Assembly: GCA_036785705.1 (NCBI GenBank)
Contig: JAWUZG010000138.1
Coordinates: forward strand, 389,501 to 453,500
Direction: 5' to 3'
Length of the DNA stretch: 64,000 nucleotides
Origin: Acanthornis magna
Lineage: Eukaryota; Chordata; Aves; Passeriformes; Acanthizidae
Below the pieces are notes generated by a model. That model saw nothing but the letters and a program-made list of their open reading frames with translations. It had not been told where the DNA came from and did no database searches. Shown here piece after piece: positions 32,951 through 64,000 of the stretch; the first letter of the stretch is position 1; the number at the start of each line of letters is the position of its first letter. A program made the position numbers and the translations under genes.

Positions 32951-33248
32951 GCCCCAGGACCCACCTCTCCTAGAATAAACCTCTCCAATTTATTCTAGCA
33001 AATATTTATAAAGAATTTTATTTTTCATGAATAGACATAAAAGTCCACGGCAAGAAAAGCATTTTAAAACATTTTCTCTGGCTGAGCTTTTTTTTTTTTT
33101 TTTTAGCTGCTTTTAAAAAACATTTTTTCTGTGGTGGGTGGCCCTTCCTACCTCATCGCAGAGTGACGGTGACAGAAGGACCCAGACCTTTAATCCTGTT
33201 TCGCAGCGGGTTTTGCAGAGGAGCGGCTGCAGCAGCCTGGAAAGGACC

Positions 33249-33389
33249 ATGGAGAAAATTCTGAAGGCAGAGCTGAACACCAACATTCTGAAGGCACTGG
33301 GGAGCTCGGGGGGAGGATGCATCAGCCAAGGCGTAACATATGAGACAGACAGCGGACGGGTATTTGTGAAAATCAACCACAAGCCTCAG
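33249..33389 (+). CDS. FN3K: FN3K coding exon 1: Gly-rich loop
   Basis: 47 codons, from [12 protein letters not shown] through SGGGCISQG to [12 protein letters not shown]; donor GTCAAT. The frame stays open upstream to 33138, but only from GTG, so the ATG at 33249 is preferred. Confidence 0.9.
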
Positions 33390-36300
33390 GTCAATGCCAG
33401 CAGATCTTATGATTGCATAGAGATAGCTTTTTATTTTCAAAGCAGCTGACTGTTAATAATACAGAGTTCTGCATTTTCGGGCTGACTTTTTATTATTCCA
33501 GTTTTCAGTATTCTTTTAAAAGCTGTGTCTGTTTTCTATCCAGAATTAATGCAGCAGATTTGGTTAGTGTGAAATGCAGTGCAATGCAATGGGATAACCC
33601 TCAACAGCAGGAATGAGCTGTAATTCCTGTAAAAAGGAGGCCAAGCACAAAGCTGTTATTGTGGTGCTTGGAGTTTGGAAAAGCCCAGAGCTGACTTTGC
33701 ATTCACTGCATTCTTTTTTCATGTTCCAGTTGGGAGGATCGATAATGGGAGGGCACAAACAGGGGCCAGTGCTAAAACTCATGTATTATCTTTAAAGCTA
33801 CAGAAGTTCCAAACATCCCCATTGCTTTTTGTATTTCTAAAACTCTTGCATCTTCTCAAGCAAAACTTTGATTTTTCTATTGCTAAATGAATACTAAATT
33901 GCTTTTTCTAACACAAAAGTGCATCAGCAATTTGCTTTATCAATATCAAAATCATCCTAAACTGCTGTGAAGAACAGCACCTTTGCTTCAAAAATTAAGC
34001 ACATGCTGAATATTTGTGCTGGCATCTTCATCCAGTGGCCTGTGGGGAAAGAAGAACCAGTTTAAGGGCTCAGTTTTATCTCATTTGGCAGTGGCCACGT
34101 TATTGTCAGATGTGCTGTTGCATCCAAATAGTCTGGTGCCTCCATAAGCAGCTGGAAATCAGGGTAAAATGCAACATATCCTACAACCCTGGAACGAATT
34201 TAGGAAAAGAAAGAAGTTAGGGTTATGGCTCTTAAGTCTTCCTGTGTGGACTGAAGCCTTGCTGCAGCTCCCTCCTTTTATCAAGAGGAATTAACTCCTT
34301 GCAATTTTGTCAGAAGTCTGTTTTTTCCAAAGTACTCATTGCAGATATCCATAGTTTAGCCCGAGGATATTCTTATTCCTTGGCAGGCTAGAAAAATGTT
34401 TGAAGGGGAAATGGCAAGTTTGGAAGCGATTCGTAAAACCAAGATTGTGAGAGTGCCTCAGCCCATTAAAGTGATTGACTTGCCTGGAGGAGGAGCCATG
34501 TTTGCCATGGAGTACCTAAAGATGAAGCACCTCAACAAGTATGTCCATGCATCTCTTTTTACTGTGTTTTGGGGCACATTTTAAAAAATCTTATTGTCAG
34601 CCAGGAAACCTTGAGGGCAGAGTCGCTCTATTCTCTCAGAGATGGAGCTTCTCTCTGTTGAAGTCCGTGTTTGTCTATGTATATATTAAAAAATATATAT
34701 ATGAATGTATGTATCTATATATGTACGTACACACTCCTTGTCCATGTTTTGCTTTTCCTGCAATAGAAATGGCTGTCACTATCCATTTGTGTGCTGGTCC
34801 ATGTGTGCTGAGATGCTTCTGAAGTGAATATAATCACAGCTGAGTTTGGCTCATCATTCTCTCAAGAGATTTTTCATTTGGGTTTCTTTTCCCAGCCCAA
34901 CGGGTTTCTTTAACTTTACAGGCTGCTTAGGTCTTTGAAACCTCTTCTTCTCTAAGGAGAATCTTCTGTATGCTTTAAGTGATGATTAAGTTAAGATGAC
35001 ATGAATTTGCATTTCATCTGTCAGCCAACTTGAACATAGAATTCAGGAGTCATGTGTTCCTGAAAACTGACTTTCAGGAGTTCACTGCTGTGTTCCAGGC
35101 CTCTATATGGGAACAGTGTCATGTCTATGGCTCTTTGGCAGCTGGTTGTCCAACCTGTCTATATTATTTGGGACAATAATGGCAATATCACAGCCTCCAC
35201 AAACAGTCTATTCTAAATCCATCCCAATGTTCCTAGGTAGGATTTTCCAATGTCTAACCTTAGTCCTTCTGGTTGTAATTTTAAATCCATAATTTTCTCG
35301 CCATTCTGGGCATGGAGAAGAAATTAGTTTCCATCACTGAAATGCCTGTTAAGATACCTGTGGAATATTTAACTGGCTTTTAGTTATCTGTCTTCAGCAT
35401 TAGGCAACCTCAACTCAATCCTTGCCTATGGCTTCTTTTCAGACTTACCATTCCCATTGCTGTTCAGCTGATTTGGAAGGGTAAAGCCCAGCAGTAGACG
35501 CCATGTTCCATTCTCTGCTGATAGTGGGGCTGATAAGGAGGAGCACACAATCCTCCTGCCCTTTCTGCTCCTGTTTATACCACCTTGTGTTCTCTTTACC
35601 TTTCTTGCAAGAGTGTTTAGTGTGTTTATTGTATTATCTGTGTCTTCAGAGCTGTTATCAAGACATTTTCTCCCTGTTATGTACTTGTGAAATTAAGGTT
35701 CTATGTTTGCCAAATATAGCCTTGGTCATATTTAATTAAGGGTTTTTTTACCCTGTAATATTTGTTCACTTGTTTCAGTTTCATTTTGGTTTATTTGATC
35801 CTACAGATATTCTTCAAAGCTGGGAGAGCAGATAGCAGAGCTTCATCTTTATAACCAGAAACTTGGAGAGAAGCTGAAGACTGAGGGAAGCACGATTGGT
35901 AGAGTATTGATGTCATGTACTAAACCAAGAAGGAAGCAATTCCTTTGGCTGTGGTGCAGCATTGCATTATCATTTTAATGATCATTAAAGTCAATACATT
36001 AAAGTCAATACAATTTCATGGGCTATGTCCCCCTTGTCCCTATGCCACACTTCTCAAATGGACATTATACACACAGCAACTTGAACTACTATTGTAAGTT
36101 GTAAACACATCATTTTGACCTTGGCAAAACAAAATTAATTTATTTTGAATTCTTCATTTTGTGTATACTTTGTTGTACAAAATTATGTGAATTCTGAAAT
36201 TTAGTTAAAGAAATAACACTAATACTTGATCATTAGACTTTTCATAAGTCAAACTGACAATTTGGACTCTTCATCAGTGTCAGTGAAACCTTTCAGCCTC

Positions 36301-39163
36301 ATGTACTCTCTTAAAATGTTCTTGAGCTTACAGAAGTCCTCTTTTTTGCTTGCTGTTGGTTTAGATAATTGACTGATTACAGAATATTGTTCCTTAGTAA
36401 ATACAGAATAAAGTTACCATTTAAAGATGTTGAGGATGACATTTTAAAACTCAAATAAGTAGCAAAATACTCAAAAATTGCTGCTCCTCAAAGTGAATTA
36501 AACCATAAATGGAAAAATAATCAGCTATATAAAGAATTATTTTTTGAGTTGTTACTATTAAAATCTGAAGTACTAGTCTGTATCTGTATTACTCTGATGA
36601 CTTCAGAGGTGGACTGGGTCTGACTCTTAGTGATGGACAAATTATAACCCATTATTTTTGAGTGAAGGCCAAATTACTGGCAGGTCCAATAATTGCAACA
36701 TGTTCCAAGTGTCTGAACAGCAGATTGTGACTCTCTATTTGGGCTCTGTTCCTGAATGTCCAAGTCCTTTATCCAAAGGAAACTCACTGACTGTTACTGA
36801 CTATACCTCCATTTCCATTCAGCGTCTTAAAGTCTAAAAGAGTTCTTTCCAGATTTAGAAAGGGTTGTGACCATTAAATAAGTGTAACTTATTGCTTAAA
36901 GTTATTTTTTCTGCCTATTCTCTGAAATTAACTTCTGTGTTTGCAAACTTGTACCACGTAAGGATCTCAAAGCCGCTAATATTTATTTTGTTCTGTAGGA
37001 AAAGGAGCCGGTCACTCTGAGTCCCAGTTTGTGGATCAGTTTGGATTCCACACAGCCACTTGCTGTGGTTATATACCACAGGTATGGTCCATTCCATGGC
37101 TGTGAAAGCCAACAGGTGCTTGTAGAGCTCTGTAAACTTCTCATACATGAGCTTGATCCATTGGTCTTCAGCTTTCTGAGCACCTCCTTGCTTTCCCTGT
37201 TCCATTCTGCCCCGACAGCATGGGGAGCACGTCGTCTGTCCCATGTATGTGCCCTGGTCCTGTGCATATGGCCAGCAGGCAGGGTGGATTGAGTGAGAAT
37301 TTCAAATGATGTGGTGGTTCTTTAGCTTGGTGATACTTAAAAAAATCAGTATCCCTTCATGTACCATGTATTAGTTTTATTAACCCCTGCTGCATGGATC
37401 TCAAATGGCAAAACCCATTGTTTTTGGAGAGCCTCGTCATGTAACATGTCTCATGAGACATCGGAAAGGGCTCTTGGAGATAATTCCACCATTTTCTGGC
37501 TATGCACATGTCAGGATTTCATTCTACCACTTAACTGAATGAACATCCAGTATCTCAAACTCCTTGCTAAGTACAACTTTTCACCAAATTAGAAGCATGT
37601 TACCCAGTAAAAATGAATGACTTCTGCATTTCCAGAATTATTTGAAACATGATATTGAAAAACTGAAATTATCTCACCAGAAACTCTCCCTCTAAAATAC
37701 ATTAAGAAAATGGGAATGAATGAAAATAGCCAGAACCTCAACTTATATTAATGAGAGCCCCACCTGAGTGTGGTGGAGAGCAGCACTTCCAAAGCAAAAC
37801 ATCTGATGTCATTGTACATTGGTCACACTGACATTGTCCAGGCCATGGTGTCAGCATTGGATGTTTTAACTGGATCCCTATTATTGACTGCACATATGTT
37901 AAACTTGTGTGTTACAAACTTGTGTTGTATTTTCCAGGTGAATGAGTGGCAGAGTGACTGGCCATCCTTCTTTATCCGTCACCGACTCCAGGCTCAGCTG
38001 GATTTGATTGAAAAAGATTATGGAGACAGAGAAGCCAGAGAACTCTGGTCACAGCTAAAAGTAGGAAGCATGTCTTAAATCTATTTTCAAGAATTTCAGA
38101 AAGTGTGTATCAGTGGGCTGTAAAGGTGTTTTATAAGGGATTTACCTAGCTTGGAATGAAGAGCAGGGTCTGGATGAGCTTCACAGTGGGTCCAGCAACA
38201 CTGTCAGCTGAACAGTTGTTTTTTTCTTTTTTTTTATAGATAGTGGAAAAACCTCCTGTAATTAATCATTAACATTTATTTCTGAGAATACAGCTAATAA
38301 TAATAAGATGGCAAATCCTGTCTAAGAGCTTGGTGTTATGAAATAGGTGAAATTCTGCTGGCCTGGACAGATTTGTATTTTACCTGGTCCAGGCTGACAG
38401 CTGAGGCTCAGTTGGTTCAGGCCATGTTCCATGCAGCACTCAGGGAACACCAGGGATGTGTTCCTCTCTTCTGTTCACTGGTCCAGATGCTTACTACAGT
38501 CCTTTATGCCATTGAAACTTTTTAGTTTAAATGAAATTATTTTATATTTCTTGTGACAAGCAACAGTATCCATGCCTAGAAACAGTACATCAGTACTAGG
38601 TGCTGATACTAGGCTGTGAATTAAATGCTTTGCTATGCTCGGTCAAAAACAATCCAGAACATTTATCACTGGCTTGTGCTTGTTGCCGTCAATGTCCAAA
38701 GCATTCCATGAGGGCTGAACACAGGCAGCATTTGGCCAGCTTAGGCTCTAACATTAGCTACAGTACTTTATTTTATTTAGTATTTTCTTCTTTAATTGTT
38801 ACATGTCTGTTTATGCTTTTTCAGCCAAAGATTCCTGAAATGTTCTGTGATGTAGAAATTGTTCCTGCTCTCCTGCACGGGGACCTGTGGGCAGGGAATG
38901 TGGCTGAGGACGACTCTGGGCCGATTATCTTTGACCCTGCCTGCTTTTATGGCCATTCAGAATTTGAACTGGCCATTGCTGGAATGTTTGGGGGGTTCAG
39001 CAGTTCTTTTTTCTCTGCCTATCACAGTAAAATACCCAAAGCTCCAGGATTTGAGAAACGAAACAAGTTGTATCAGCTCTTTAATTACATAAACCACTGG
39101 AACCATTTTGGGACAGGGTACAGGGGCTCTACCCTAAACATGATGAGGAAACTTCTAAAGTAA
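33249..39163 (+). CDS. FN3K: FN3K, fructosamine-3-kinase (protein deglycation), complete
   Basis: Six exons (33249-33389, 34387-34538, 35807-35898, 36999-37081, 37938-38060, 38825-39163) join to 309 codons plus TAA, the human FN3K length. The family phosphorylates the sugar moiety of fructosamines on glycated proteins at O3, which destabilises the adduct and frees the amine; it acts in the cytosol. The fold is APH/choline-kinase-like. The Gly-rich loop GGGCISQG carries Cys24, described in the family as redox-active. Catalytic HGDLW holds Asp217, and the metal-binding IIFDPA holds Asp234. Exons 2-5 read like FN3K ([38 protein letters not shown]); exon 1 and the C-terminus share states with FN3KRP. 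The ATG context is strong (ACCATGG). FN3KRP is the alternative call; I favour FN3K. Confidence 0.9.
34387..34538 (+). CDS. FN3K: FN3K coding exon 2
   Basis: Acceptor TTGGCAG, donor GTATGT. It encodes [33 protein letters not shown] and [10 protein letters not shown]. It contains the conserved FEGE glutamate expected to pair with the ATP-binding lysine in exon 1 (FVKIN). Confidence 0.93.
35807..35898 (+). CDS. FN3K: FN3K coding exon 3
   Basis: Acceptor CCTACAG, donor GTAGAG. It encodes [30 protein letters not shown]. Confidence 0.92.
36999..37081 (+). CDS. FN3K: FN3K coding exon 4
   Basis: Acceptor TTCTGTAG, donor GTATGG. It encodes [16 protein letters not shown] and [11 protein letters not shown], including the family TCCGY motif. 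Confidence 0.93.
37938..38060 (+). CDS. FN3K: FN3K coding exon 5
   Basis: Acceptor TTTTCCAG, donor GTAGGA. 41 codons: [41 protein letters not shown]. Confidence 0.93.
38825..39163 (+). CDS. FN3K: FN3K terminal exon: catalytic and metal-binding motifs
   Basis: Acceptor CTTTTTCAG. 112 codons plus TAA. It includes [14 protein letters not shown] (catalytic Asp217), [17 protein letters not shown] (Asp234), [12 protein letters not shown] and the end [15 protein letters not shown]. Confidence 0.95.
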   Translation, partial: PKIPEMFCDVEIVPALLHGDLWAGNVAEDDSGPIIFDPACFYGHSEFELAIAGMFGGFSSSFFSAYHSKIPKAPGFEKRNKLYQLFNYINHWNHFGTGYRGSTLNMMRKLLK

Positions 39164-40545
39164 CCAGGTACATTTGAGAAATTCTGACACAGTCCCTTAG
39201 GAATGAGCATTCCAAGTACCACAAACTCAGAACTGGTGGTAAAACACCTGATAGGGAGAAGTCTTAGTGCACTTTTGGGCCTCACTAATTAAGAGCCATT
39301 GTGTAATCTTTAACTTGGTCAATAGTTTCCTAGCACAGATTCCTTCCCCTGCTGAAGGAAAGGGCTGCATTGTTTTTCAAGGCTCTGCTGAGTTGGAAAA
39401 GTAGCACGACAGTCAGCCTGACCTTGCTCTCCCACCTTGTAGCTGCTGTAGTCCCACAGTTGTTCCACAACATCTTCCCACTCCTGCTGCTGCTCCATCA
39501 GCAGTTTGTTATGGAGAGCTGCAGTTGTGGGACAGTGGTGCTGGAAGTCATAACAAGTTCTTAATGTCTGCCCTTGTTTGTTCTAGTTTAGTTTTGTGTC
39601 TGTTCCCAGCCCTTTTCCCATGAATATTTCTATTGTCTTCTGTTTCCCTTTCCTTTTGCATGTCAAGTGTCCTAATCCAAAATTTCAGTCAGATTCTATG
39701 AATCTGAAAACATTATCTTTTTAATTTAATGAGTAGACAAGGTCCTTCGGCTGCACTTGGCAAACATATGTAATTAATAATATTTCTAATATTTATTTTA
39801 ATTTAATGTAATTTGCTCACATTTTTTCTGTCGCTATAAGAACTGAAATTCCAGTGGTATTTTCTGAAAGGATGTCTAGTTCCTTGGTAATTAACTGTAC
39901 AGTCAGAAGTAGGTTGTTATGACTCATTTAATGGTACCATTTCATAGTTTTAGTGTGATATTTCAGTGTGTTTACTACAATAGTAACATATTTAAATAAC
40001 TTTGTAAAAAGACAGCAAAATGTGGGAGGGAAGGTCTGTGGTTGGGTGAGAAGAAGCACCTGTGGCTGCTGGATTGGTTGGTGCTTGATGTATTTTCAAT
40101 TTTAGAAAATGAGTGCAGTGGGCAAAGCTGGTCTGTTGTGCCACCACTGGGTTATGGAAGGAACAGTGTCAAATCTCATGGATGTGTAAGGGGTTTTATT
40201 GTTCCTTACTGCGTTATTTTTACAGAAAACATAGGCAGTGAGAATTTGGGGAGAAAACTGTTCAACAAAGATACCGGTGTTCAATCTGACCTAGAGTACA
40301 TTGGTGAATCTGTGGGGTTTTAATGGAAGAAAGTGGCAAAGAAAGTAAAAGTAAGTGCAGTCCCACAAATACTTACATGAATTAGAAGATTTGTGTAAAA
40401 ATGACCTGACTATTTAGGCTTCAGACTGTTGGCATAGCTAATACTTAAATATTATATTCAAAAGTGCTCAAATATATTTAGACTTTTTCATCTTAAGGTG
40501 GTCATGCTATAAAGATTTAATAAAATTTAAAATTTGATGTTGTAA
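39164..40545 (+). other. FN3K: FN3K 3' untranslated region
   Basis: AT-rich sequence from the stop to the AATAAA at 40519-40524, the first canonical signal found. A 93-codon open frame inside it (40042-40323) has no family resemblance. Confidence 0.6.
40519..40524 (+). terminator. Polyadenylation signal AATAAA, FN3K
   Basis: An exact hexamer in GATTTAATAAAATTTAA, followed by a GT/T-rich stretch (TTTGATGTTGTAATTGGTTT). Confidence 0.6.
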
Positions 40546-41225
40546 TTGGTTTAAAACAATGCACTTTATTATCTGTAAATACTATATAAATAGCAAAAAA
40601 TTTTTACTTCCTTTGTATCAGGGGAATCTGTCACAGTTGGTTATAGAACTTAATAGAACTATAACAGTGGAAAAGTGGAACAGTAGAGTTAGAGCACAGT
40701 TGGAATTGTAGCTGATGGCTGAAAGATCCAGGTCTGAGGAAACAGCAAAGTGCACGTGCACTGGTGTTTATGGATGTGAACAAACCGACCTGTATCACAC
40801 TGGGAAGCACTTGTGAAGTCAAACTTCTTCTCAAATAAAACACTTGCCTCGCAGAAACCAGGTGGTCGATGTACATGTGTTTTGTGACTCTGGTTTGATT
40901 TAATGAGTTTGAGCCTGACAATAAGATATTTGGGCTGGATGGAGCTGTTGGATACCAGGAAAGAGCAGCTACCTGTTCTACCATCCTGGCCAGGCTGAAG
41001 TGCCTCCTTCAATGTCCTGTATAATCGGTGGAGCTGTAGTTGTACTTTTCAGGGTTCAAATGTTGTTTCCAGAATTGTATGAGGGTTAGATAATGTGTTA
41101 TGATATTAACCATGTAATGCAGTGTTTTGGTGTGGGTAGGGTAAGGAATGGAGGTCATGGATAACGGCATCATCCAGCTCCTCCCACACACCTTGTGCAA
41201 CTGAGGTTGTCCCCATTCTGATCCT
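40546..41225. other. Spacer between FN3K and the TBCD-proximal minisatellite
   Basis: About 680 bp of unique sequence. The only marked element is a perfect 14-bp palindrome with a CACGTG E-box centre at 40749-40762. Confidence 0.65.
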
Positions 41226-41800
41226 TTTCTCCTGCGTCCCCGTGTCCAGGTCCCCATCCCTGTTCCCTTCCCTGGGGGTCCCTCTCTCCGTCCTCACCCA
41301 GTGCTTGGGTGCCCGTGCCGGTGTCCCCATGCTTGTCCCATCCCCAGGGCCCCACAGTTGGGTGTCCCCATCGCGGGTGGGTGCCCCGGGTGGGTGTTCC
41401 CGTCCCCGGTGAGTGTCCCCGGGGTGGATGTCCCCATCCCCCGCGGATATCCCTGTCCCCGGTGAGCGTCCCCACCCCAGTAGGTGTCCCTGTCTCCGCT
41501 GGGTGTCCCCAGGGTGGATGTCGCCGTCTCCGCTGGGTGTCCCCAGGGTGGGTGTCCCCAGGCTGGATGTCCCCATCCCCGGTGGGTGTCCCAGGGTGGG
41601 TGTCCCCAGGCTGGATGTCCCCATCCCCGGTGGGTGTCCCAGGGTGGGTGTCCCCAGGGTGGGTGTCCCCATCCCCGGTGGGTGTCCCCAGGCTGGATGT
41701 CCCCATCCCCGGTGGGTGTCCCCAGGGTGGGTGTCCCCATCCCCGGTGGGTGTCCCCAGGCTGGATGTCCCCATCCCCGGAGGGTGTCCCAGGGTGTGTC
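41225..41800. repeat. GC-rich minisatellite upstream of TBCD (14-19-bp subunits, 34/48-bp higher order)
   Basis: Variants of GGTGGGTGTCCCCAG and GCTGGATGTCCCCATCCCC alternate. Subunits of 14, 15 and 19 bp combine into 48-bp and 34-bp blocks that are nearly identical at about 41575-41780. The left part (41225-41570) is more degenerate. It ends at the TBCD CpG island, about 420 bp before the start codon. Long open frames on both strands through it are repeat artefacts. Confidence 0.9.
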
Positions 41801-42220
41801 CGCCCCTCCGCTCCCCGTCACCCCGCCCCACGGCCCGGCCCTCGCTCGGAGGCGGCGCTGCCGCCGCCTTTGGTCCCTCCTGGCGGCCCGTAGCAGGGCG
41901 GGCCCGGCGGCGGCACGGGGCGGGCCCGGGGCGGCACCGGGCTCTTGTGGCGGGTGGTCTCTTGCTTGTGCCAGGTGGTCGCTTGTCCCGGGTGGTCGCA
42001 CGGCACAGGGCCGGCTGGGGGCGAGGGCGGCGGCTGCGGGAGCCCCGCGGTGCAGGACGGCGGGGGAGGCCGGTAGGGCCGGGCGGGGCTGCGGGAGGGG
42101 CGCGGTGCCGCATGGCGGGGCCGGGCGGGGTGTGAGGGGCGGCGGGAGCGGCCCTGCCCCGCACCCTGAGGGGCGGCGGGACTGACCCTTCCCTCTGTTC
42201 CTGCCAGCGCCGGGGCCGGG

Positions 42221-64000
<21,780 letters not shown>

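Larger units (their letters stand above)
33390..38824 (+). other. FN3K introns
   Basis: Five introns (33390-34386, 34539-35806, 35899-36998, 37082-37937, 38061-38824) of mostly unique AT-rich sequence. A short TA/GTAT microsatellite lies at about 34679-34730. I see no second kinase copy or RNA gene in them. Confidence 0.7.

Noticed and set aside
33138..33248. In-frame N-terminal extension of FN3K by 37 codons
   Set aside because: The upstream start is GTG, while the ATG at 33249 has a strong context and gives the family length of 309 residues.
35100..35740. Possible very old CR1-like sequence in FN3K intron 2
   Set aside because: Only vague word similarity and none of the diagnostic 3'-end motifs; cannot be supported by eye.

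Overview
The window is vertebrate nuclear DNA, almost certainly from a bird and probably from a GC-rich microchromosome. All protein-coding content falls into four multi-exon genes with canonical GT-AG introns. The interspersed repeats are short CR1 LINE tails of the avian type, and the spacing is compact. The order FOXK2 - WDR45B - FN3K - TBCD matches the human 17q25.3 block. Nothing in the sequence resolves the species; a songbird is plausible but not shown.

Layout. 1-11775: 3' part of FOXK2 (+): seven coding exons, covering the forkhead domain to the stop, and a long 3'UTR. The FHA-domain exons lie upstream of the window. 11776-13894: convergent spacer. 13895-28482: complete WDR45B/WIPI3 (-): ten coding exons that join to exactly 344 codons plus stop, with its CpG-island promoter to about 29060. 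29061-31690: intergenic DNA with one CR1 tail and an AT-rich microsatellite. 31690-32950: C-rich 22/23-bp minisatellite and CpG island. 33249-40540: complete FN3K (+): six coding exons, 309 codons plus stop, with its 3'UTR. 41230-41800: a second GC-rich minisatellite. 41800-42430: TBCD CpG island. 42221-64000: first nine coding exons of TBCD (+), continuing past the right edge. TBCD intron 6 holds a 1.2-kb, 38-bp-unit, G-run-rich minisatellite with a CTCF-like motif beside it.

The genes are not a pathway or operon. FOXK2 is a forkhead transcription factor, WDR45B a PI3P-binding autophagy propeller, FN3K a protein-deglycating kinase and TBCD a tubulin-folding cofactor. I see no undescribed protein system. 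The parts worth a second look are: a set of four tandem-repeat blocks, three at promoters and one intronic; the CTCF-like motif against the G-rich array; the absence of recognisable RAB40B and FN3KRP exons between WDR45B and TBCD; the mixed FN3K/FN3KRP-like character of the single fructosamine-kinase gene; and a possible 76-bp micro-intron that would give TBCD an alternative N-terminus. Human and family comparisons are from memory and were not computed.
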